The notes: generated from the letters alone by a model not told the origin. Shown: positions 25,644-37,639, counted from the first letter of the stretch. The stretch is 64,000 nt of DNA from Chelonoidis abingdonii (GCF_003597395.2 NC_133770.1:32157418-32221417), one strand, 5' to 3'. Made by a program: numbers and translations.

Positions 25644-25897
25644 CAGGGGTGGCTCTAGGCATTTTGCCGCCCCAAGCATGGCAGGCAGGCTGCCTTCGGC
25701 GGCTTGCCTGCGGAGGGTCCACTGGTCCCATGGCTTTGGCAGGCACCGCCTGCAGGAGGTCCGCCGAAGCCGTGGGACCAGCAGACCCTCTGCAGGCAAG
25801 CCACCAAAGGCAGCCTGCCTGCCACCCTCGAGGCGACCGGCAGAGCGCCCCCAGCACAAGCACGCGCTTGGCATGCTGATGCCTGGAGCCGCCCCTG
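25644..25897. mobile_element. hAT-type MITE nested in hAT relic, duplication TTTGTTAC
   Basis: The 254-bp element is flanked by perfect 8-bp copies of TTTGTTAC (25636-25643 and 25898-25905). Its ends CAGGGGTGGCTCTAGGCA and CAGGGGCGGCTCCAGGCA are inverted repeats. The interior is GC-rich and largely palindromic (GGCAGGCAGGCTGCC arms). Relatives stand at 54935 and 63500. Large open frames across it on both strands are artefacts of that palindrome. Confidence 0.9.
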
Positions 25898-26308
25898 TTT
25901 GTTACATAACTGCACTCAAAAACAAAACAATGTAAAACTTCAGAGCCTACAAGTCCACTCAGTTCTCTTCCTTGTTCAGCCAACTGCTAAAAGAAACAAG
26001 TTTGTTTACATTTATGGGAGATAATGCTGCCCCCATCTTAATTACAACGTCACCTGAAGGTGAGAATGGGTGTTCACATGGCACTGTTGTAGTTGGCACT
26101 GTAAGATATTTACTTGCCAGATGTGCTAAAGATTCATATGCCTCTTGATGCTTCGGTCATCATTCCAGAGGACATGTTTTCATGCTGATGACATTTGTTT
26201 AAAAAATAATGCATTAATTAGATTTGTGACTGAATACCTTGGGGGAGAATTGTATGATTCTTGCTCTGTTTTACTCGCGTTCTGCCATATATTTCATGTT
26301 ATAGCAGT

Positions 26309-26837
26309 CTCGGATGATGACCCAGTCTGTTGTTCGTTTTAAAAACACTTTCACTGCAGAGTTGACAAAACGCAAAGTAGGTACCAATGAGAGATTTCTA
26401 AAGATAGTTACAGCACTCGATCCAAGGTTTAAGAATCTGAAGTGCCTTCCAAAATCTGAGAGGGATGGGGTGTGGAGCACAGTTTCAGAAGTCTTTAAAG
26501 AGCAACACTTCGATGAGGAAACTACAGACCCCGAACCACCAAACCGACTCAGATGATGATAATGAACATGCATTGGTCTGCATCACTTTGGATTCTTATC
26601 AAGCAGAACCTGTCATCAGCATGGACACGTCCTCTGGAATGGTGGCTGAAGCATCAAGGAATATATGAATCTTCAGTGCATCTGGCACGTGAATATCTTG
26701 TGACGCTGGCTACAACCGTGCCATGCAAATACCTGTTCTCACTTTCAGGTGACATTGTAAACAAGAAGCAGGCAGCATTATCTTCTGCAAATGTAAACAA
26801 ACTTGTTTGTCTGAGTGATTGGCTGAACAAGAAGTAG
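26309..26837 (+). pseudogene. hAT transposase remnant (ZBED-like), C-terminal half
   Basis: The frame starting near 26314 reads KTFTAELTKR-type sequence and then TALDPRFKNLKCLPKSERD, the 'LDPRFK' block of hAT transposases. After a frameshift, the frame at 26553-26837 gives LAREYLVTLATTVPCKYLFS and then SGDIVNKKQAALSSANVNKL, the hATC dimerisation domain ('ATSxPSERVFSxAGxIV'). Stops before, between and within the blocks show it is inactive. The last codons lie inside the right inverted arm. Confidence 0.75.
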
Positions 26838-27052
26838 GACTGATTGGACTTGTAGGTCTAAAGTTTTACATGGTTTTATTTTTGAATGCAGTTTTTTTAT
26901 ACATAATTTTACATTTTTAAGTTCAACTTTCATGATAAAGAGATTGCAGTACAATATTTGTATTAGGTGAATTGAAATACTATTTATTTTGTTTTTTACA
27001 GTGCAAATATTTGTAATAAAAATAAATGTAAGGTGAGCATTGTACATTTTGT

Positions 27053-27745
27053 AAGTAACTCCACACTTAAAGTGGTCCTGGTTAACATTGTTTTGTTGTT
27101 ACACTGCTGATCAATTAGGAAAGATGCTCGTTTAAAGTTGTGCAATGCTCCCTTATAATGTCATTTGGCAGCTGCCTGCTTTGTCTACTGCTTGCAGGAA
27201 GAGCAGCCCTTTGCAGCCAGCTGGTGGGGGCTTGTAACCAGGATGGACTGGCAGCCTCCTATCAGCTCCCCACTCCCCTAGGTTCCTGTGCAGCAGCTGC
27301 CTGCAGTTCAGCTATGTCCCTCCCCTCACTGCCATGTGCTGCTCCTGCCCTCTGCCTTGGAGCTGCTCCCTGAGCTCCTGCTTGCTGTGCTGGGGGGCGG
27401 GGAAGAAGAGGGGGGCTGATGTCAAGGTGTCCACCTTCCCCCTGCTCCTGAACCCCACTTACCCCATCTTCCATAGAGCAGGGGGGACACACCAGAGCTG
27501 CAGTCTCAGCAAGCTGATCTAATTAACAAGGCAGTGTACATAAGGGAAATGTACATATCTCCCTCCATTCCTGCTGCTTTGCAGAGTGAGAGAGTTAACC
27601 CTTGAGGGCTCAGTCAATTGCTAATTCATCATTTAGCAGTAAGGGAAATATCCCAGCCTCTGACTCCTCTACCTCAAGCTTCACAATCATCATCACTGTG
27701 TACCAGTATTAAATTGTTTGTTTAAAACTTATACTGTGTGTGTGT
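27053..27745. repeat. Unclassified reptile-type interspersed repeat abutting the hAT relic
   Basis: It starts at AGTAACTCCACACTTAAAGT, where the hAT arm stops matching, and contains GTTTAAAGTTGTGCAATGCT and a GC-rich middle (27170-27490), ending near AAACTTATACTGTGTGTGTG. I recall this order from turtle repeats whose far end is GAGGAGTTAC-like, but that end is absent here. Type unknown; probably a non-autonomous DNA element. Confidence 0.45.
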
Positions 27746-27853
27746 TTGAGATCAGGACCCTGAATTCATGCCATATCAATTAAATCATGAGGGAGGGAAA
27801 GGGAATTATTCCTACTTACATATTTACTTGGTTTCTGTTACTCACTTGATCAT

Positions 27854-27976
27854 AGGGAGACCAGATGTCCTGATTTTATAGGGAAAGTCCTGATTTTTTG
27901 GGTCTTTTTCTTATATAGGCTCCTATTATCCCCCACTCTCTGTTGTGATTTTTCACACTTGCTGTCTCCTTACCCT
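27854..27976. mobile_element. Short MITE with 9-bp target duplication ACTTGATCA
   Basis: ACTTGATCA stands on both sides (27844-27852 and 27977-27985). The ends AGGGAGACCAGATG and, reverse-complemented, AGGGTAAGGAGACAG are diverged inverted repeats. The inside holds paired TCCTGATTTTATAGGGA and GTGATTTTTCACAC motifs. A 9-10 bp duplication would suit a MULE-type element better than hAT; superfamily uncertain. Confidence 0.65.
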
Positions 27977-28730
27977 ACTTGATCAATACAACCCAGGGGG
28001 AATTTGGCTCCAAGATAAAATGGAATGTAGATAAGCTTTAACAGCTCTTTTGTTAGAAAGCAGGAATAACAAGCAAGCACTAGAGGGTGCAAAATCTTTC
28101 GGTCTGATATGGGCTGAGTAGGAAAACCCAAGGCCTGTGCTGTTTTGAACAAGCCGCAGGAAACAAAAGTAACAGGTAAGTAGGAATTAAAGTATGAAAG
28201 GCCTTATTTGTTTTTGCTTTTTAGTTTGTGGTATTACAAGACACTGCTTAGTAGTTCTTGAGTATTATTAATACGAGAAAGTTCAGTAGTAATATTCACC
28301 CGCAGAATCTTTTTTCCCTTCTCGCTTTTCAACAGTGAAAAGTTGTATTTGTTCATGTGCTTCTTTCAACAGAGATCTGAGCTAGTGAGACTGTACCTAT
28401 GCTGGGATCTCTAGATAATTTGCAGGTTTTCTTCAAGATGTTGTATGTCTTGTTTCTTTGCATATATTAGAACTGTATTTCCCCCTGGGTTTTGTAGGAT
28501 AGGTGCCCTTTCTCTATTCCACAGCAAAGAGCCCTGTAGAATAGCGCATGAGTCAGGTGGATCTGAATTTAGAGCAGCTACTTTACTCTGTTTTGTGAGC
28601 AAACAACTATCCGGTGACTGACTGTATATGTGAAAAATAAATCACATAGCATCTCATTATATCATGCAATGACATATTGAGAGAGGAAGATGGAAATGGA
28701 ACACTTTATGAATCACTTGCCAGTAACTGG

Positions 28731-28815
28731 ACAGTTACAGGACCAGGTGCCAGAAACTCCTTGTTCTAATCCCAGCCCTGACCTCAGCTGTGTGATCTTC
28801 CCAAAGTCAGTTAAG
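28731..28815 (+). repeat. MIR-like SINE remnant
   Basis: CCTTGTTCTAATCCCAGCCC followed by GACCTCAGCTGTGTGATCTT and CCAAAGTCA follows the MIR core consensus (ordinary order 'tagtcccagctctgccact...gctgtgtgacctt...caagtca'). Confidence 0.55.
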
Positions 28816-31460
28816 GACAGAATCTGTCACCCTTTCTCATGCTGAGTAATACTTGCTCTGCAAATTGCCCTACTGATTTCTTGCAGAGTAAGTGCTACTT
28901 GTCATGAGTAAGAGTTACAGAAACAGGCCCTCAATCACCTTTTCAGTGTTTCTACTTGTAAAACAAAGTTAATAAAACTTATCTATGACTCACGGGTATT
29001 TTGAGGGCCCACTAGTTAATCTTTGTCAAGAACATTTAACATAAAAATGGAATGAAAGTCTTAAATATTATTATAATACTCCTCTGACATTACATAAATT
29101 CACTAAATTTTTGTATGCAAATATCAGTTCAAATCCACAACTCTGATCACTCTTTGCTTGAACTTGTAAAATATCTCTGCAAGGGACATGAAGTCAGGAC
29201 TTGTACATGGGTGACTTGGTATTTAATAATATTTAAAATAAGTGTACTTTAGGTTAGAGATGGAGCCATTCTTAATGCTTTTCTCCCACTTAAATCTGAC
29301 CTGACAATATTTTTAAAGGCATGGGAAAGAATTGGAAAAAGTGCACATTATGGATGATAAATGGCTTTACCTCCAAGCTCAGTATTTTAGTGGATTGTCA
29401 GGTAACATTGGCAGCCACTGACAATTGAGTCAGTCTGTAATAAATGCAGTCAGTATTAAATTAATGCTTCACTGCCATGGTTACAAACACTGCCCTGCAG
29501 CTGCAGAATGGGATAATTGTAATGACAATAAGGTAGCGTACTGTAGGAAGTCCCTTAGCTTGTTGTGGGTGCACCTACTCTTTATTCCCTGCAGTGACCT
29601 AGACTGCCATCCATGACTGGGCAAGAAATCCTTCAGGTAGAATGGAGCCAGATTACTAAATTGGCCACTGTGGTTCGGGGGCGGGGGCAGGGGCAGGAGG
29701 AAAGAGATCATGAGACTGGAAATACCTTAAAAGTTTAAAGATATGAATTGAAATGTGTCAATTTTCATAAACTCAGATAAAATTTCACTTAAACTTTTAC
29801 TTCCCAATTTTCAACTAGCTCTAGCTAGAATCCTTCTATGAGTTGTCGTAGGAGCTAGAGGGCAATATGATCTGAGACCACCCACAAGCATATACAATCC
29901 TGAGGGTAGATAGCCCCAAGAGCAGCTACCGGGGCCAGAGCTCACCCATTGTTGTTAGTATGGAGAAAGGCAGTGGTTGTATGTGACCATAGGGATCGGG
30001 CTCAGTGTGTGTAGGGGATCCAGGTTAGGCAACCAGGGATAAGCTAGGTCTGGAAGAGATGATCTCCTTAGTAAGCGTGGAGCTGGGAAGAGAGACGAGA
30101 GCAGCAGAGCCAGAAGTATTCAGGAATTATGGCCTAACAAGTGTTCATGGAGACAAAAGCAGAGCTCTCCAGTAGAGATACAGAATCTAAGACTTAGGAA
30201 GATACCAGAGGTAACAGCCTTTCACCTTTCTACAGGGTCCTTGTCAAGGCTTTAGCTGGGAACTGTACTGCCTGCCCATAGAACCACTGTTACACCAGAG
30301 TCTCTAGATTAATCTGCCCAACTTCTTTCTGTCACCCCTAGCAGAGATCAACTTTCTATTAGGTATGTAGCTGGCACACACTAGGTGCTGAGGCTTAGTA
30401 TATAATGTGCCTATAGCCTTTGTCTTTGGACTTCAGGCACACCTGGCACACAACTGGATGCCCCCCAAAATATGATGTATCGTGACTGGTGATGACCCAA
30501 AAAGGAGTGCAGGGCACTGAGGATTGGCAGTTCTGTATTTAACACTAGGACTAACATTTCTTCACTCCCGCCTTGGAATCTCTTTCTTCTGAATGTCAGT
30601 TATTCTGCATGAAAGAGAGCTCATGCAGCATTCCTATCATAAGGAAAATGGTGATAGTTCTGGTGACTGCAGTGTGTGCCGGATGTTTCTGAAACTCTGT
30701 TTTGTAGCACGTGTTCTCTGCTGCAGTAACACTGCAGTTACAGCTTGGTATGAGTTCTTATGATCTTTAGCTGCTTTCAGATTTATCAGATCACTTTTAT
30801 TTAAAAGCATCTTATTCATAGTCCACCAGAATTAGCCCGAAGATGCTCATCACGCTTGTTTTTATGAGCCAAAGCTCTTTACTTCAAGTGGCATCTGGCA
30901 TGTTTTATTGATCGTAATCTCTTGTAACTGGAAAATGATCTTTGTAACCATAGAAACGGAACTTTCATTTAATGCCAACAGTAACACCAGGGGGAAAAAA
31001 GTAGGTAAGGAGGAGTAGGTTGTTTAAATTATTGAACAGCTAAAAAGCATTTTCTCCATAACTGCTTCAGAATTTCCTAATTTGATATGGTAAATAATGG
31101 ATAGGAACAAAACCTTTAGATTTGTGAACTGCTAAATTTTCTATGGAAGCCCCTGAAAGAGAATAATATGGAACCACAAATGTCAGCTGTAGAGTCACAT
31201 CTCTGAACCTAAATTTGGAAGTGCTGCCGCAGTCACAAATTATACCCTCCCCCTTCACGCCCCCTTCCCCACCATTAGTTTTTTTTTAAAACGCAGTTTT
31301 TATAGAGACCTGATTTTTTTTAAATCTCCATGTTCCTTAACTCCTGCTGCCCTGCAGTCATGGTGACATTAAAAGCCCCAGACTTACCACAGGTGGCAGC
31401 AGCCCTGGAAATCTTTAGGTCTGGGAGCACTAGGAGAATTTGACTTCACTAACACCTGAA
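28816..31460. other. Intergenic, little recognised
   Basis: Mixed sequence without gene or clear transposon ends. The phrase near 28850-28925 (GCAGAGTAAGTGCTACTTGT, then GAGTAAGAGTTACAG) resembles an ancient amniote repeat. Confidence 0.4.
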
Positions 31461-32990
31461 AGAATGAGTGAGGCTAGAGGGGCATCAGAAGGGAGGGAAG
31501 TCTACACTTAAAGATCACCCCATATTTAATTACCAGGATTAGCAAAAGAGGGCAAAGGGGGGAAACAATATCCCTTATACCCACATACAGCTGCAGTGGT
31601 TACTGAAACCGCTAGGGGGCAACAGATGCTTCAGTATGTTTTAAACATTTAAGATGGTGATGTAAAATACGTATAACCTCTAACTTGCTATAATACTGCA
31701 CTGATGGCTGAGACACCCACTGTGGGGAAATGAAGAAAAGAATTTGTTACTTACAGATTCTGTCATTGCAGTGTCATCCTATGTCTATGCCCATTCAGGC
31801 AAAAATCAGCTCACCCGGCAGAGCTCCATGTGGGCCTGTGCACACTAGTATTGCATGCCCTGACCTGCAGTGTGAGAGCCCTGCTCGCAGAATGGCAGGT
31901 CCTGTTGCTCTGTGCACACTTTCTGGGAAGTTAATGGAGTGTGGAGCACAGCTCTCCATTGTACCTGATGCCTATATACTCAAGGGAACCCAGTGGCTAA
32001 GACCCACGCAGCAACTCACCTGACTAACCAGGGAAGGGACCAATGAAGGGTTAGCTCTCAGAAGTCATCACCCCCAAAGTTCATGATTTGGGGAAACATG
32101 CAGCCCCGTGATTGGCTGAGGGACTCTATACAAACCATAAAGTTGAGCAACTAAAGGAATCCCTGGCTGGCTAGTTGTTACTACAGACCCCTCCAGCTTA
32201 CTTGACTCCTGAGCCCGGCATTGCTGCTAGCTCCTGGTTCCTGCTTCCCCACCAACTCCTGGTTTCTGTCCTCCTATTCCAGACTCCCATCTACTCTCAG
32301 TTCCTGCTGTCTTCCCCTACTCCAAGTCCTTGTTCATCTGCCTTACCTCTGACACTGTCCCCTGGCTTGGCAGCTGGCTCTGGCTCTGACTGACCTTTAG
32401 CTTGGTACCTGACACTCTTCAGTTTTGACCCCTGTCTTCAGCCACTAGGCCTGCCTCTGGCTCCAACCACTAGGCCTGACCACCCATACCCCAGTCATTG
32501 CATCCAGCACTTGCAACCTCTGAGAAGCACCTTCCTGCCAGCATCTGTGGTGTGGAGGACTTGGAAAGAAGGAGTGTTACAGTGGAGCTTTCTCTCTGCA
32601 GCAAGAATGCAAGGAGAAAGACAGGGGTGATTGCTCTCCTTCCCTATCCACAGCTGGGAGAGGTGGCTATAAGACAGAGAGAGAGTGGAGCTTGAAATAA
32701 GCTTGGCTTGTGTTTTACCCTTCTGGAAAGTGACGATCCCATGCTGGAGGGTGTATGGCACTACAGAGGTTGGTCTAGCTCACTGTGAGTGAAGGTGAAA
32801 ACGTGGGGATGGTAAATGTTGAATGCACAGAATCTGAGAAAGGAAAGTAACAGCGGGTGGGAGAAAGCCACTACGTCCCTTCCTCTATTTAAAGTCAGAC
32901 CAATAAAAAGGTTAAGAATCTCTCTGAACCTGAAGCAGAGAGGAGATTGTGAGACACAAGTCTATGCTGTAGCTTCAGTTGTTTGCTTTC
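31460..32990. other. Intergenic; pyrimidine-rich, Leu/Ser/Pro-coding-like stretch
   Basis: From about 32170 to 32490 the + strand is rich in CTCC, CCTG and GGCTCTGG words (for example GGCTCTGGCTCTGACTGACC), a style I associate with LTR-type repeats of turtles. No terminal repeats were found. ORFs at 31730-32023 and 32175-32393 look like chance frames. Confidence 0.35.
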
Positions 32991-33006
32991 CAGGACTGCA
33001 AGACAT

Positions 33007-33100
33007 GAAGAGCTCTCTGTAAGCTCGAAAGCTTCTCTCTCTCACCAACAGAACTTGGTCCAATAAAAATATATTACCTCATCTCACCCACCTTGTGTCT
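33007..33100 (+). repeat. Penelope-like element 3' tail
   Basis: It contains GTAAGCTCGAAAGCTTCTCT, CTCACCAACAGAACTTGG and CCAATAAAAATATATTACCT, and matches the antisense copy at 45-125. It lies directly before the left end of the C-rich element at 33104. Confidence 0.5.
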
Positions 33101-33103
33101 GCC

Positions 33104-34353
33104 AGAATTACTCCTGGAGGAATTTTGTGCCACTGCGTCCGTGCAGATTTCTTTGCTTGCTTGCAGAAAAATGACTTTCTGACAGAGACGCAAAGGGAAG
33201 CTTGAAAAGCAGTCATGCAGCACTCCCTAGCTGTGCCAGTACATCATTTCAGGCACCCAGAGCAGCTGTCAGAGAAGTAAATCACCATGGGGCTGGGGAC
33301 ACCCCAGCTAGTGGCTCCTACCCTGAGCTGAGATCAGCTGCTAGTCCCGGCTAGTCTGAAGGCAGGAGAGGATGGGACTTCCTCTTCCCTTGCAAGGAGT
33401 GGCTGGGGTTGTGTCAGATCCACCCCTAGAAACCTCCCCCAGCTGCAAGAAGCTTAGCATTCTCCCTTGCTTCCTGCCCCCATTGTTCCTCAGCTGTGGG
33501 GGGAGGGGTCACTGTATGGTGAGCCGCTCCCTCATCTGCCCAACCTCTGCATCCAGATGTCCCATACCCAAACACCCCCGCCAAGCCTTACCCTGTACAC
33601 CAAGAACCCCTAGCCCTCCATACTTGAACCCCACCCCACTGAAACTCAACCCATGCATCTGGAGCCCCCCCACCCTTGCCTCCGGACCCCCACCCCTGCA
33701 CCCAGACCATCCCCTTCTGAGACTTTTCACTCAACTCCCCACCCCCTGCACCACCCTGTGCCCCCACATCCAGCCCACATGACTGACCCCTCAACCAGCT
33801 GCACCCAGACCCCCACCTCACCAACCCCCACTCCCCCAGTACCCAGACTCCTCTGCTGAGACCCCCAGACCCCTCTGCTGACTACCTTCACCTGAAAGCC
33901 CCTGTACCTGGAACCCCCCCAAACAAGCTTCTGTGTATCCAGATCCCCCCACACAGAGACCACCCACTGAACTGCTTGCATTCAGATTATCCCACACAGA
34001 ATACTCTCACCCCCACACCTGGATCCCCCCCACACTGAGCCCCTTCACACTTGGATACTGCCTGGTTGAGCCTGTCTGCCTGGCGCAGAGGGACAGTGCC
34101 CCAGGGTGTTTCTGGGGCAGGTCCGGACCTTGTGTTGTGTCAGGGTTGGGTGCAGCATCACCACTGAGTCCGTGTCCCGGGAGTGGCAGGGTTAGCAGGG
34201 TGATCGCCCACCTTCGTGCAGCCAGTGGCCTGTGCTCCCCATTGCCATACTGGAGCCTCTGCATTTATTTATTGACAAATAAAACTTTCAGAATTTTAAA
34301 ATATTATGTGCAGAATTTTTAATTTTTAGGTGCAGAATGCCCTTGGGAGTAAA
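33104..34353. mobile_element. Non-autonomous DNA element with C-rich core
   Basis: The left end TTACTCCTGGAGGAATTTTG and the reverse-complemented right end TTACTCCCAAGGGCATTCTG are imperfect inverted repeats; sub-terminal GCAGATTTCTTTGCTTGCTT and AAAATTCTGCACAT-type motifs occur in both arms. The core at about 33420-34060 is strongly C-rich on the + strand. No target duplication was found. Frames such as 33372-33782 are Pro-rich artefacts. Confidence 0.55.
33500..34060. repeat. C-rich strand-asymmetric low-complexity tract
   Basis: Irregular repeats of ACCCC, CCCCCAC and CAGACCCC run for about 560 bases with hardly any G runs on the + strand. On the minus strand this gives many G runs of three to five. 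Confidence 0.85.
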
Positions 34354-34930
34354 GATTGAGGTATTCAAATGTGTTTCCTGATTCTCCAGGTATAAAGATT
34401 CAGCTCTTGTCACTCTACAACATCCTGATGTGATCTGTACAGCAGCTGTCATCAGTTTAAAACAATGAGCCACTTCTCCACTGTTCGTTGGAACTGCCAA
34501 AGAGCAGAAAGGAGTGACAAATAAGGAAAAACACTAAGGGCAAACAGGCAGTCTCTTTCCAGACTGATAGGAAAGTGTTGCTTTGCAGAATGAGTGCACA
34601 GCTTGGGCATCCAGCTCCACTTCAGAGCAGGTTTCTAGTGACTGAAAACTGTTATCAGCTGGTTGGTGGCCTATATGAAATGCTTTGGGTGGGTTCACTT
34701 TGATCTCTCCATCACAGATCTCTATATCACAAAGAACCCACCACTGCAGTGGGCACAGTCTGGCATTCTCAGAAATGAAGATGCAGTTGCCATGGAGATT
34801 CAACATCAGGGCTGGAGTTCTTGGCAGGGCAGCATGGAGAATCCTTTATGTATTACTCATATCATGGCAGTGCCTAGAGACCAACCCGATCAGGGCTTCT
34901 CAATATCAGATGCTCTACAAACATTCCTTG
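34354..34930. other. Intergenic, no recognised feature
   Basis: Unique-looking sequence. Overlapping chance ORFs occur on both strands at 34534-34965. Confidence 0.5.
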
Positions 34931-34934
34931 TTCT

Positions 34935-34973
34935 AAGCAACAAAGAGTTCTGTGGCATCTTATAGACTGATAT
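34935..34973 (-). repeat. Penelope-like 3' tail, short antisense fragment
   Basis: The minus strand reads AGTCTATAAGATGCCACAGA followed by ACTCTTTGTTGCTT, matching the end of the Penelope insertion at 39186-39219 with few changes. Confidence 0.6.
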
Positions 34974-37280
34974 ATTGTATTCCTTGCTCTACCACAGCCT
35001 GCGTAACCTGGTCCAGAGTTCAGCCCCGACCTGCAGTGCAACACTTGGCCTGCAGATGGAGTAGTTTAGTCCTTTTCGGACTAAATCTGTTTATAGCTCA
35101 ACCTCTTAGTTTGATCTTTCTTGAAAACAAACTTTTAAAATGTCTATATCTGGTTTACTTAAATCTCCTCTCCCCACCCCCGGCAGACTGCAGTTGTATC
35201 TGTTCTTAAATGACTATGATGAATGAGCCACAGTCTTCCATGTGGCTGCTGAAAATCAGAGCTGCTGATCTTCTTCCCCCACCCCCCCCACCCTCCCACC
35301 AGATGGCATCAGCGTCTGGTAGGAGTGCACACAATGGAACAGTGGTGCAGCCACTCATGCGTGTTAATCTCTGCGTCAGGTCACTGAATGGAAACAAGGC
35401 TAGGATTGTTCCTCACGGGACAAGAGGAGGCGGGAGAGAAATACAGGGAGTGGAGATGAAAGACAAGCCACACTGTCTCTGAGACAATGAAAAGGGGAAA
35501 ATATGTAGATATTTCTCTCTGAATAATAATATTTCACTTTAAGGGCTAAACACATTCATGATTCTTTTATCGTTTGAAGATACTGGACTGTAACACCTTA
35601 TAACTATAAATACAAGAGTGAATTTCCTACTGAAGGAATCAATCAGCCCCTTGGCACTAGCTGTCAGGAATTAGCTATGCACTAATTCACACTCTTAAGA
35701 GGTTAAAAAAATTAATAGGTACTGCTTACTATCTTCTAGCTATGAATCAGAATGAAAACCTACCAGTGACCCAGATGAATGCTAGCAAGTATGTGCAAAA
35801 TTCAACTGTAGCCATTAGAAGAAGTGTGCGGGCAGACTGCAGCATCCACTGGTGTTTCTGTGAGGGAGCTGGTATATAGGGCTATACAGCCTATGATGCC
35901 AATGCGTAAGGGCCTGTGACTTACTTCTTTTTAACTGGCATTGGTATCGGATGTCATGGAACATATCAGTGCTTTGTGCTGCACCTGGATGGCACTTCAG
36001 GAGAATATTTATGTAACTAGGGCTGTGCCAGAATCTTGATATAGAAAAGTACTTTTTGTTCATTATCAGTTACTGCCAGTTCAAATGTACCGCCCTACAG
36101 TTGTGGTTTCCCAGTCTCTTTAAAGTTTTGAAATTCAGTGATGAAAAGTGATATACTGTAATCACAAAGGATGCATCTCCCTAATTATTATAGACTCGTT
36201 TATAGGCTAGTTTAGGGTTAGCTGACATTTCCAGAATAAAGCCAACATTTTACTCAAGAGGTTATTTGTGAAAAAACATTTTGTGCTGAGATGTAAAGGT
36301 AGGAACGTATTTTATTTGCATTTTTTTACAGCACCATAATATGCCTAGTTCTGTACAAATACATCACTTTGAGCTGCTCACAATTTTAGATGGCTTCATC
36401 ATGAACAATAAAGGATCAAGCGCACCCATAAAAGTAGACAAAACAAAAGTGATTAGAGTGAATAGCTGGAAGAAGAACTAGTTTGCTGGTGTTGGGAGTG
36501 GTGTAGCTCAGGATTTTTTGTTTTGTTTTGTTTTTTGTGTTGCGGATTTTTTGTTAGTTTGTTCCTTCCTCCAAAAACAAAACAATGCTTTTTAGATTAT
36601 TTTTTTTTTGCAAACTCATCTCCCTCACCTGCCAACAGGTACCCTGTCACCATCCCAACCCCCTGCCTCTTACAAAACCAAACCTCTAATTATTAGAACA
36701 AATATTCTTTCACATTATCATTGCTCTAAAGCTCTTAACCACAACAGAGCTGGAAGAGTTTTCATTCTTCCAAGAGCAGCAATGAGCATCTAAGTAGAAA
36801 ATCCAATGTTCATAATGGAAGGTTTAGCACTGAAATGGGCCTTTTAATCTTTAAAAACTATGTATTAATGAGATGCTACAACTTTTAAAATTTGCTGTTT
36901 TACTTTTACAGCACCACAGGAATGTATTATACTGCACAGACATCAGAAAACAATCTGGGTTAACAATCTAGATCCCTGATCTTGCACATAATTCTGAGCT
37001 GGTGGATTCCCCTTTCCAGATTGGGTCCTAAAAGCAAACTGACTAGACAAAGAATTAGAGGGGAAAGCATACACTAAAGAAGTGCCATAATGTTAGGTTT
37101 CCTTATATGCAGCATACAGTTTGGATTTCTTAGTGTATATGTTTAATATGTATGATAATTTAGAAAGTGCTCATTAGCCTAGAAACTAGCCAGTATTTAA
37201 ATATTTTTAAAAGTGAATGGAAATCACACAAAGCTACTTATAATGGGTAGCCTTAAACCGAAAGAAACTGCTCATTATTT
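34974..37280. other. Intergenic, no recognised feature
   Basis: Mixed AT-rich sequence with poly-T runs near 36510 and 36600. No gene or transposon ends seen. Confidence 0.5.
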
Positions 37281-37449
37281 AAGGGCTGCTCAGAGGATTC
37301 AGGGGGCCTGGGACAAAGCAATTTTGGGGACCCCTTCCATAAAAAAAGTTGCAATACTATAGAATATTATATTCTCGTGGGGGCCCCTGCGGGGCCCAGG
37401 GCCCGGGACAAATTGCCCCACTTGACACCCCCCCGCCCCGGCAGCCCTG
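37281..37449. mobile_element. hAT-type MITE, duplication CATTATTT
   Basis: The element is flanked by perfect 8-bp CATTATTT (37273-37280 and 37450-37457). It is the reverse-oriented sibling of the element at 60568: both contain a TTGCAATACTATAGAATA-type core, GGGGCCC words and CAGAGG sub-terminal motifs. The left end has drifted from CAGGGC to AAGGGC. No coding capacity. Confidence 0.85.
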
Positions 37450-37639
37450 CATTATTTGCACTATATATCCAGACTACTTTTTTCACAAATCGATCCAGCT
37501 ATAAGTATTGTCTGGATATTGCACTTCTCATCCATTGAAAAGGTAAATGTTGCTGAATGCTTTGACATAGTAAATAGTTTTGTGTGGTAAAATAAGCAAA
37601 CTTGCCCTCTAGCACTAGTAATTCCATTAGCTTATATAG

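Larger units (their letters stand above)
25322..27052 (+). mobile_element. hAT transposon relic with long inverted arms
   Basis: The left end AGGGCTGTCGATTAATTGCA is a terminus I associate with reptile hAT elements. The segments 25487-26192 (minus a nested MITE) and 26609-27050 are inverted copies of each other over about 440 bases. The matches include TACAAAGTGTACAGTGCTCA against TACAAAATGTACAATGCTCA and ATTCCAGAGGACATG against ATTCCAGAGGACGTG. Between the arms lies a transposase remnant. The right terminus is missing because another repeat begins at about 27053. Confidence 0.8.

Noticed and set aside
25570..26024. Overlapping ORFs of 84-137 codons on both strands
   Set aside because: They cross a palindromic MITE with a clear 8-bp duplication, so mirror-image open frames are expected.
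26309..26837. Possible domesticated ZBED-like gene
   Set aside because: Frameshift and stops separate the two blocks, no upstream BED finger is found, and the end lies in the transposon arm.
33372..33981. Pro-rich ORFs up to 136 codons
   Set aside because: Composition follows directly from the C-rich tract; open on both strands.
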